Below, in pieces: positions 15,031-20,794 of a stretch of DNA of 20,794 nucleotides. Both the position numbers and the translations under genes were made by a program. This DNA comes from Acidobacteriota bacterium (GTDB taxonomy: Bacteria > Acidobacteriota > Vicinamibacteria > Vicinamibacterales > UBA823). The notes below the pieces were generated by a model. It was not told the DNA's origin. It saw only the letters and a list, made by a program, of their open reading frames with translations, and did not search any database. The DNA lies in assembly GCA_003509065.1 (NCBI GenBank), contig DODG01000366.1:1-20794 (forward strand), written 5' to 3'. Numbering within the stretch: position 1 is the stretch's first letter; each line of letters begins with the position of its first letter.

Positions 15031-15615
15031 ATGAATCGCCTGAGTTTTATTTGGGGAATTGCACTAGTGAGCCTGACCCTGTCAGCTCTAGGATGTGGAG
15101 GGGGATCGAGTAATGGGGACGATTCGACCCTGTCGGAAAGCACTGTAGAAGAAGCTCCGGTAACTGAACCGGAAGTTTCACCAACTGATACTGCGGAGGC
15201 GCCTGCAGAGGCACCAGCGGAATCCGAACGACCTAGATTCGTTGCGCCGGTTAGAGGAGTCGCCGAGGTGGCCTATCTCGCACCTGATACAGAAGTCATC
15301 GATGGCGAGGTCGTCACAAAGATTCGAATTCAGAACCGAGCAACAGGTGCTATCGCAGGTTTGAAAGTCGATGAGTTCTGGTATGATTCCGACGGCAATT
15401 CGCTCGGGGGCGACTCACAGCGAGTGCGTCAACCATTACTGGTTGGTGAAATCACGACGATCGAATTGCGGATACCTCGCAGTTCGCGTATGAATCGTAA
15501 TAATTACAGTTTTAGTCATGCAAACGGCGAAATCAAAGCGACGCAGGTCGACGAGCTTCCCGATCCTGTTGAAGAAGAGGCTGAAGAGGCTGAAGAGGCT
15601 GAATCTGAAAGCTAG
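15031..15615 (+). CDS. lipoprotein with acidic repeat tail, unknown function
   Basis: A 194-residue predicted lipoprotein. The signal peptide is LSFIWGIALVSLTLSALGC with the lipid-modified Cys at position 20. A low-complexity linker follows, rich in Glu, Pro, Thr and Ala (about 25-70). A compact domain of some 90 residues comes next, with alternating strands (EVAYLAPDTEVIDGEVVTKIRIQNR, LKVDEFWYDSDGN, VGEITTIELRIPR) that resemble beta-sandwich domains of the FxLYD type, though I cannot confirm this. The C-terminus is an acidic EEAEEAEEAE tail from a 9-base DNA repeat. The start at 15031 is fixed by a strong ribosome binding site and a promoter at 14962. It probably sits in the envelope as a binding or structural protein. 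No enzyme motif is seen. Confidence 0.8.
   Translation: MNRLSFIWGIALVSLTLSALGCGGGSSNGDDSTLSESTVEEAPVTEPEVSPTDTAEAPAEAPAESERPRFVAPVRGVAEVAYLAPDTEVIDGEVVTKIRIQNRATGAIAGLKVDEFWYDSDGNSLGGDSQRVRQPLLVGEITTIELRIPRSSRMNRNNYSFSHANGEIKATQVDELPDPVEEEAEEAEEAESES
15574..15600. repeat. three tandem 9-base repeats in the lipoprotein tail
   Basis: GAAGAGGCT occurs three times in a row and encodes Glu-Glu-Ala units. Being a multiple of three, copy-number change would keep the frame and only change tail length. Confidence 0.75.
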
Positions 15616-15736
15616 TAGTCGTCGTTTGACAAAGTTACCCGGCCATTCGGATCACACGGATTGAGGGACTACTATAAGGACCTCTCAGTCCGTTGTTATC
15701 TGCTCCGCTAGACCAGACGCGGGACGAAATACTAGG
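15616..15736. other. convergent gap with long-loop inverted repeat
   Basis: TAGTAGTC (15613-15620, covering the lipoprotein stop) and GACTACTA (15667-15674) pair exactly across a loop of about 46 bases. There is no T-run after it, so its role as a terminator for either convergent gene is doubtful. Confidence 0.3.
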
Positions 15737-17872
15737 TCATTGACTGGTGGAAGCAGACTGAGGGTTCAGCACTGCAAACTTCGATTCTCGGAACACGAGT
15801 GAACCTGGAGCCAGCCGAGAAATGGCCTCTGTCCGTAACACATAGAAGCCGTACGGAAACTCGGCGGTGGAAATTTTTACAACGTGACCATATCCGCCCC
15901 GTGCACCTTTCAATTCCGTGTGCGAGCGTGTGTCCACAGTGCTAAATACAACTCTCTCCTCACTATCGAGGACCGTGGTCGTAATATCAACCGAGTGCGG
16001 TCTTTTTAGTTCGTTGTCGTACACATCAACATAAAGATAAAGTTCATCGCCTCGGAGAAATTCCCGCTGGGTCGTCGGCATCGCCGGCAGCACATCCTCG
16101 AACCTCGGGTCAAGTTTCGCACTTGGGGTTCGACTTGCCACAGCAGATGCAATGGCAAGGCCACTCATTTGTATTGCATCCTCAGAAAAATCTGGAACAT
16201 CGAGATAACGGTGCACACTACCTACTGCACCTCCACCACTTTCCCGAGACGCCACTAGAACCTGATACCGACCAGGTTTCAGATCATCAACTCGTGAAAG
16301 GACCTTAAGTCCATAACGTGAAATCACCTCATGGGTTTCAGGAGGGAGATCCAGTTCCAGAGTTTGACTTTCTCCTCCTCGGATTTTGCCTGCCGAATCT
16401 AACACAGTCACTGATAGCTCAACCGTGTCGACGAAATTGCCATCTCGTTCAATAAAGGTCAAACCCGCCGGATCAATTTCAACGATCACCGACAGCGAAA
16501 CATTCTCTCCATCCCCAAGATATGGTAGGGCCGCAACACTTAAACCAAGCCCGCTGACTGGCAGTGGACTGGTCATCACTTCACGCAATTCTTTCGACGT
16601 GTTTCGACCAGCCTCTACTAAATTAAACTCTTCCGCTTTCCCACTCGGTGCCAAGTACTCCTTTCTTGAACGCACTGTAACGCCTGGTCGGTTGACAAGG
16701 ACGTCAATCGTGCGCGCCTTGCCATCACGACGTTCATTTGTAGGATAGTACCCAAGTACGTAATAGGAGCTGTTATCACGAATAATCTCAGCAAAGGCAC
16801 TGGATAAATCGTTAGAATTGATGAAAGCCATCCCGCCAGTCTCATCTGCAAGAACCCGCAAACTATCCTGGGCAAGTCGTAGATCGTCGCGAAGGGAGTC
16901 GCTTCTAAGACCCGTTGCGGTGCCTGAAAAGCGATCATCAGGAATCACCCCAAACACCTCAATTTGATCGCTGCCAACCGTCGCTAATCCTCTCGGATCA
17001 ACTGTGTAAAGCGAAACATTCGTTTGCGTTGCCATCGCAATCGTGCGACGCACTTCATTCTGTACCGTTAACGCTAACGGCTGGTTAACATCGTAAATAT
17101 CGTAATCGATACCTTGGCTGAAAAAGATGACAGCCTTCCGCCGACCGCGTACGCCCCCAAGCCATTGCGAGAGGGTTCGTAATGTCGCATATGTTGACCG
17201 AGCGTTGTCGCTCCGTTCAAAACCCAATTCGTCTCCAATTGGTTCAAAATCAGGTCGTTCACTAAGCCGTCGATAGTAAGTATCGCTGCGTGTCAACACG
17301 CTCGATCGCGCAGCACGTCCTGCAAATCGGTCAACTGCCTCCAAGAGCAGGCGCTGGTTGCCAGTGAAACCCTGAGCCGCATCCGTACGACCACTGGTAA
17401 AAACTACAGAGACCAGATCATTAGCGCCTAGATACTGTTCGATAAATTCGGTGGCAGCCCGCTTAACGTACGACGTCTGTAAGGGTCTCGTGTGTAAATC
17501 ATCAAGCGCGAGAACAAAAACACGGCCATCGAAAGGCCTGCGATTGGTACTAACATCCTCTTCAATTTGACGATTAGAAAACAGTAAGCTCGTAGGGCGT
17601 TCGACGGGAATACGAATTCTAGAAAACGCTGTTACCGCTTGGCTTTCACCATCTTCTAAGACCTCAAAATCATCAACCGTGAGATCATCAACGAAGTCTC
17701 CATTCTCGTCGGTGACAACCGCATCGACCTCAACATAGTTAACTTCCAGTCGAAACGTAACTGGCGGCTGTTGCGTGCCCGGATCGGGCATGGTTTGCTG
17801 GGCTGAGGACGCCCCAGCTTCAAATAGAAACGCTGTGCAAAGAATCATCAATATTCTATATATGGTCAACAT
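15737..17872 (-). CDS. secreted VWFA-related acidobacterial protein
   Basis: A 711-residue exported protein of the VWFA-related type common in Acidobacteriota. The signal peptide (residues 1-25, IYRILMILCTAFLF then ASSAQQ) is followed by the family hallmark VEVDAVVTDENGDFVDDLTVDDFEVLEDG (about 47-75). A von Willebrand A-like domain comes next (about 117-370, with VFVLALDDLHT and GRRKAVIFFSQGIDYD), ending in SYYVLGYYPTNERRDGK. The remaining 300 residues look like beta-sandwich repeats. The metal site is degenerate: the usual DxSxS is DDLHT (124-128). The ATG at 17872 has GGAG 7 bases upstream and is preferred over a GTG at 17911 with no site. Function is unknown in the family; adhesion or envelope assembly is a guess. 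It diverges from the M24 peptidase gene. Confidence 0.85.
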   Translation of the reverse strand: MLTIYRILMILCTAFLFEAGASSAQQTMPDPGTQQPPVTFRLEVNYVEVDAVVTDENGDFVDDLTVDDFEVLEDGESQAVTAFSRIRIPVERPTSLLFSNRQIEEDVSTNRRPFDGRVFVLALDDLHTRPLQTSYVKRAATEFIEQYLGANDLVSVVFTSGRTDAAQGFTGNQRLLLEAVDRFAGRAARSSVLTRSDTYYRRLSERPDFEPIGDELGFERSDNARSTYATLRTLSQWLGGVRGRRKAVIFFSQGIDYDIYDVNQPLALTVQNEVRRTIAMATQTNVSLYTVDPRGLATVGSDQIEVFGVIPDDRFSGTATGLRSDSLRDDLRLAQDSLRVLADETGGMAFINSNDLSSAFAEIIRDNSSYYVLGYYPTNERRDGKARTIDVLVNRPGVTVRSRKEYLAPSGKAEEFNLVEAGRNTSKELREVMTSPLPVSGLGLSVAALPYLGDGENVSLSVIVEIDPAGLTFIERDGNFVDTVELSVTVLDSAGKIRGGESQTLELDLPPETHEVISRYGLKVLSRVDDLKPGRYQVLVASRESGGGAVGSVHRYLDVPDFSEDAIQMSGLAIASAVASRTPSAKLDPRFEDVLPAMPTTQREFLRGDELYLYVDVYDNELKRPHSVDITTTVLDSEERVVFSTVDTRSHTELKGARGGYGHVVKISTAEFPYGFYVLRTEAISRLAPGSLVFRESKFAVLNPQSASTSQ

Positions 17873-17879
17873 GAGCAAA

Positions 17880-17883
17880 CTCC
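17880..17883 (-). promoter_or_regulatory. ribosome binding site choosing the VWFA protein start
   Basis: Minus-strand GGAG lies 7 bases before the ATG at 17872. The in-frame GTG at 17911 has no such site, so the shorter protein is favoured. Confidence 0.55.
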
Positions 17884-17967
17884 ATATACCAAAACCATGA
17901 CTACCTCTCACAAATACAGGAACTACTGATACAACTTGGCACGTCGCGAAATCTAAAGTCTGCCTCC

Positions 17968-17993
17968 ATTATAGAACTTCGTTAGCGAAGTTC
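17968..17993 (-). promoter_or_regulatory. minus-strand -10 with adjoining 20-bp palindrome
   Basis: A perfect TATAAT on the minus strand (17968-17973) is immediately preceded by GAACTTCG-TTAG-CGAAGTTC (17974-17993), an 8-bp exact inverted repeat around four bases. The palindrome fills the place where the promoter spacer should be, and no -35 match lies upstream, so an activator or repressor may sit there. Transcription would begin near 17961 and read into the VWFA-related gene. Being in a divergent region, it could also act on the M24 gene. Confidence 0.55.
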
Positions 17994-18100
17994 ACCTACA
18001 CCTATATCAGACGGTCAGATCGGTTAATTGGTCGAGCTAAATCACCTAAAAATACCATTGAGGATATTTTTTTGAAAAAAGTACGAACTACTTATCAATT

Positions 18101-18106
18101 GGAGGA
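18101..18106 (+). promoter_or_regulatory. ribosome-binding-like GGAGGA without a suitable start codon
   Basis: A strong GGAGGA stands 37 bases before the M24 ATG at 18144. No ATG, GTG or TTG follows it at the right distance in that frame; only a CTG at 18117 would extend the protein by nine residues. Confidence 0.35.
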
Positions 18107-18130
18107 GTCATAACTACTGAAAGGCGCTAA

Positions 18131-18136
18131 TATACT
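18131..18136 (+). promoter_or_regulatory. candidate -10 next to the M24 peptidase start
   Basis: TATACT (five of six) ends 7 bases before the ATG at 18144, which would make a leaderless mRNA. No -35 is evident and the site lacks TGn, so support is modest. Confidence 0.3.
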
Positions 18137-18143
18137 GGATACT

Positions 18144-19328
18144 ATGCAGTTGGACATTCAAGCAATTCAAGCTGCATTGCGTGCAGATCACCTAGATGGT
18201 TGGCTTCTGTACGATTTCAATGGATCGAATCCGATCGCTAAACGCCTAGCTGGGCTGAGTTGTAAAAATATACTCGCGAGCCGACGATGGTACTACTTAA
18301 TTCCTGCTACGGGCCAGCCACGTGGCCTTGTGCACGCGATAGAACGCCACACGCTTGACGCATTGCCTGGAGAGAAATTCATCTACCTCGAACGAGAAAC
18401 TCTTGAAAAGCAACTCAAGATTTTACTGGGTAGTTGCCGTCACGTCGCAATGGAATACTCGCCAGAATGTGCGATCCCGTATATTTCCCGGGTCGATGCC
18501 GGCACAATTGACCTCCTGCGACGTCTCGGAATCAACGTCTCCTCATCAGGCGACTTAGTGCAACGTTTTGAAGCCAGCTGGGACGCCAAGATGCTGACGC
18601 AACATCAAGCAGCCTCCGAGCGCTTATACCGCATCAAAGATCGGACTTTTGAAACAATTCGGAAGGCCATTCGAGATGGCCATAAACCGAAAGAATATGA
18701 AATCCAACAACAAATGGTTGCCTGGTTCCAGGAAGAGGGACTAATCAGTGATTCAGCTCCAGTAGTAGCGACGCAGGAGCACTCAGCGAGCCCACACTAT
18801 ATGCCAACAGCTACTTCGTCTCGAGCTATCTGTCGAGACCAAGTAGTGTTGCTCGATCTCTGGGGCAAACTCGATGAGCCTGGTGCGGTCTTTGCCGATA
18901 TTACTTGGGTTGGTTATGTTGGGGCACAACCCCCAGATGCGATTTGCCGAGCCTTCGAGGCTATCAGACTCGCACGTGACGAAGCAGTAAGTACGGTACA
19001 ATCGGCAGTTCGGAAAGGGCGCGATCTTCGCGGATGGGAAATTGATCAAATCGCTCGTCGTACCATTGACCGTGCTGGTTACGGTGACCGCATTCTCCAT
19101 CGAACTGGTCATAGCCTAGGTGAAGAAGTTCATGGAAATGGCGTCCACCTAGATAATTACGAAACTCGTGATGAGCGCCGAATCTTACCTGGAACGGGCT
19201 TTACCATCGAACCGGGAGTCTACTTTGAATCATTCGGCGTACGGACCGAAATTAATATGTACGTTAGTGAGAACGACGCAACAGTCACTGGGCCGCTGCA
19301 GACAACGGTTGTGGCACTCGCGGAGTAA
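18144..19328 (+). CDS. M24 family Xaa-Pro-type metallopeptidase
   Basis: A 394-residue cytoplasmic dinuclear-metal peptidase of the M24 (pita-bread) family, likely removing an N-terminal residue before proline or acting on dipeptides. Residues 1-150 form the creatinase-like N-terminal domain; the catalytic domain follows. Metal ligands are all present: Asp238 in LLDLWGK, Asp252 in FADITW, His323 in RTGHSLG, Glu356 in TIEPG and Glu369 in RTEIN. The catalytic-pocket sequence HGNGVHLDNYE (330-340) is also intact. There is no signal peptide. The ATG has no near ribosome binding site; a -10-like TATACT just before it and an orphan GGAGGA 37 bases upstream leave the start mechanism open. HtrA follows after 52 bases. 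Confidence 0.92.
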   Translation: MQLDIQAIQAALRADHLDGWLLYDFNGSNPIAKRLAGLSCKNILASRRWYYLIPATGQPRGLVHAIERHTLDALPGEKFIYLERETLEKQLKILLGSCRHVAMEYSPECAIPYISRVDAGTIDLLRRLGINVSSSGDLVQRFEASWDAKMLTQHQAASERLYRIKDRTFETIRKAIRDGHKPKEYEIQQQMVAWFQEEGLISDSAPVVATQEHSASPHYMPTATSSRAICRDQVVLLDLWGKLDEPGAVFADITWVGYVGAQPPDAICRAFEAIRLARDEAVSTVQSAVRKGRDLRGWEIDQIARRTIDRAGYGDRILHRTGHSLGEEVHGNGVHLDNYETRDERRILPGTGFTIEPGVYFESFGVRTEINMYVSENDATVTGPLQTTVVALAE

Positions 19329-19368
19329 GAAACTGTAAGAGAATAGAAGTATGGTTCTGACCCTAAGC

Positions 19369-19374
19369 GGGAGG
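19369..19374 (+). promoter_or_regulatory. ribosome binding site of the HtrA gene
   Basis: GGGAGG lies 6 bases before the ATG at 19381 and fixes that start. Confidence 0.75.
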
Positions 19375-19380
19375 AAATAG

Positions 19381-20794
19381 ATGTCAGCGCGAAAAACAAC
19401 TGTTTATTCCATGGTGTTAGTTGGAGTGGTATCGATGGCTATCGGTATGGTCATCACATCTCGACTCGACTTGTCATCATCATCATCGGCGCAAACGTCC
19501 ACTGCCCCACCGATGAACAGTAATCCGATCGTTGGTAGCATCGATGCCAATACATTTCGTGCAATCGCTAAAGCACAAACGCCGATGGTCGTTAATATTC
19601 GCACTGAATCGAGAAGACGCACTCAGGAATTAACAGATTTTTTTGGCGGAGACGACCTCTTACGCCGATTCTTTGGCACCCCAGAACAACGTCCGCAACC
19701 TGAAGAAGAAGTCACGGAAGGTGCTGGCACCGGCTTCTTAATTGATGATGAAGGTTTTATTCTGACAAACAACCACGTTGTTGAAGATGCAACCAGAATT
19801 CAGGTGGGATTCTTTGAAGGTGAAGCAGGTGAATTTTTCGAGGCGGAAATCATTGGCCGCGATCAATTAAGCGATAGCGCGTTAATCAAGTTGGTTGAAC
19901 TCCCTAACCGTGATCTGTCGGTAGCAAAATTCGGGGACTCTGATCAAATGGAACCAGGCGATTGGGTTATGGCAATTGGGAATCCATTTAACTTGGCGCA
20001 CACCGTTACAGTCGGCGTTATAAGTGCGATCGGACGACCATTCCCGGTGGCAGAAGGACGAAGTCAGGATGTTTTACAGACAGATGCGGCCATTAATCCC
20101 GGTAACTCAGGTGGCCCACTCCTTAATATCCGCGGTGAAGTCATCGGAATTAACACAGCAATCGTATCCAACCGAGCGAGTAACCTTGGCATTGGATTCG
20201 CAATCCCAATTAATGTTATCCGCGAGTTGTTACCACAATTACGTGAAGGAAAGGTGACGAGAGGGCGGATCGGCATTCAAATCACCCGAGTCCAACAAGA
20301 AGCCGTCGAAGCTTTTGGGTTGTCTGACCGTCGTGGTGCTGTTGTCTCCAGCGTCGAGCCCGGTGGTCCGGCATCCGCTGGAGGCCTCCAACCTGGTGAC
20401 GTAATCGTTGAATTCAACGGTGAAACGGTTGAAGATACGAGCGATCTACAAAATAAAGTGGTCAAGACGCCACCCGATACAACGGTACCGGTAACAATCG
20501 TACGTGACCGGGAACGCACGACATTAGAGATCACTATTGCAGAACTGGATCTGGAAAACGAAGGACAAGACCGTAGCGCACGCACCGAAAACCTAGACAC
20601 AGGCTTTGGTATGACATTGACCGATCTCACTGGACAATTGTCTCGCCGCTTACGTGCACCATCTGACATAAGTGGCGCAGTGGTTAGCGCTCTCCAGGAC
20701 CGGGGTGCAGCCGCTCGTGGCGGAATTCAACGCGGTGACATTATTCTTGAAATCAACCGCACGGAAATCACACAAGCAACTGAGGCAACCAGCA
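19381..20794 (+). CDS. HtrA/DegP family periplasmic serine protease, 3' truncated
   Basis: The first 471 residues of a Do-family protease; the frame is still open at the window end. These enzymes degrade or refold damaged envelope proteins. A hydrophobic segment (about 8-26, VYSMVLVGVVSMAIGMVI) serves as signal or membrane anchor, followed by a Ser/Thr/Pro linker. The trypsin-like domain has His132 in TNNHVV, Asp165 in QLSDSALIKL and Ser243 in GNSGGPL. A charged loop with FFGGDDLLRRFFGTPEQ (87-103) matches the Q-linker region of DegP-like proteases. The first PDZ domain begins near residue 294 (RGRIGIQI) and contains GGLQPGDVIVEFNG. A second PDZ domain near residue 420 (SGAVVSALQDRGAA, GGIQRGDIILEIN) is cut by the edge. 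GGGAGG at 19369 fixes the start. It may be co-transcribed with the M24 gene. Confidence 0.95.
   Translation, partial: MSARKTTVYSMVLVGVVSMAIGMVITSRLDLSSSSSAQTSTAPPMNSNPIVGSIDANTFRAIAKAQTPMVVNIRTESRRRTQELTDFFGGDDLLRRFFGTPEQRPQPEEEVTEGAGTGFLIDDEGFILTNNHVVEDATRIQVGFFEGEAGEFFEAEIIGRDQLSDSALIKLVELPNRDLSVAKFGDSDQMEPGDWVMAIGNPFNLAHTVTVGVISAIGRPFPVAEGRSQDVLQTDAAINPGNSGGPLLNIRGEVIGINTAIVSNRASNLGIGFAIPINVIRELLPQLREGKVTRGRIGIQITRVQQEAVEAFGLSDRRGAVVSSVEPGGPASAGGLQPGDVIVEFNGETVEDTSDLQNKVVKTPPDTTVPVTIVRDRERTTLEITIAELDLENEGQDRSARTENLDTGFGMTLTDLTGQLSRRLRAPSDISGAVVSALQDRGAAARGGIQRGDIILEINRTEITQATEATS

Noticed and set aside
15613..15674. TAGTAGTC/GACTACTA as terminator between convergent genes
   Set aside because: The loop is about 46 bases and no T-run follows; not an intrinsic terminator.
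17873..17911. GTG start for the VWFA-related protein
   Set aside because: No ribosome binding site precedes it, while the ATG at 17872 has GGAG and starts the signal peptide cleanly.
1..20794. CRISPR array, tRNA, rRNA or insertion sequence
   Set aside because: No regularly spaced repeats, cloverleaf-like tRNA, rRNA stretches or transposase frames with terminal repeats were recognised.

Overview
This is a gene-dense stretch of bacterial chromosome of moderate GC content. It carries 14 protein-coding genes, two of them cut by the window edges. No RNA gene, insertion sequence, phage gene or CRISPR array was seen. The best lineage clue is the 711-residue secreted VWFA-related protein on the minus strand at 15737-17872, a family typical of Acidobacteriota. 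Many exported peptidases and Tat-type lipoprotein enzymes fit the same picture. I infer an uncultured acidobacterium, but the sequence does not prove it.

Layout. 1-789 holds the end of a TldE/PmbA-like protease partner gene. It converges on a KamA-family radical SAM aminomutase gene (856-1998, minus). A 370-bp divergent control region (1999-2367) follows, with a good sigma-70 promoter facing right. To its right lies a run of four plus-strand genes: a substrate-binding-protein-like protein with no signal peptide, an MFS transporter, a Tat-type lipoprotein D-amino-acid-oxidase-like flavoenzyme, and a secreted S9 prolyl oligopeptidase-type peptidase (2368-8875). tyrA (chorismate mutase/prephenate dehydrogenase, 8910-9998, minus) is next. 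After it come a small exported protein of unknown function with an apparently leaderless start, and a small c-type cytochrome. The minus-strand pair 11124-13419 encodes a Tat/lipobox SelA-like PLP enzyme followed by a zinc-free quinone oxidoreductase. On the plus strand come a secreted P1-family (DmpA-like) aminopeptidase and an acidic-tailed lipoprotein with a textbook promoter. The VWFA protein gene diverges from an M24 Xaa-Pro-type peptidase gene, which is followed by an HtrA/DegP protease gene that runs off the right edge.

Common theme. Most genes handle peptides, amino acids or envelope protein quality: TldE-like, S9, P1, M24, HtrA, an amino-acid oxidase, an aminomutase, a SelA-like PLP enzyme and a transporter. 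I infer a scavenging or turnover neighbourhood for peptides and amino acids. It is probably several transcription units and not one operon.

Most unusual points. (1) The D-amino-acid-oxidase-like protein appears circularly permuted: the motif block that ends canonical members lies before the FAD-binding GxGxxG fold. (2) The SelA-like PLP enzyme carries a twin-arginine signal and a lipobox, which is unexpected for a usually cytoplasmic fold. (3) The aminomutase lacks both lysine-binding aspartates of lysine 2,3-aminomutase and has Arg at one of them, as expected for an acidic substrate. (4) A 20-bp palindrome abuts a perfect minus-strand TATAAT in the VWFA/M24 divergent region.
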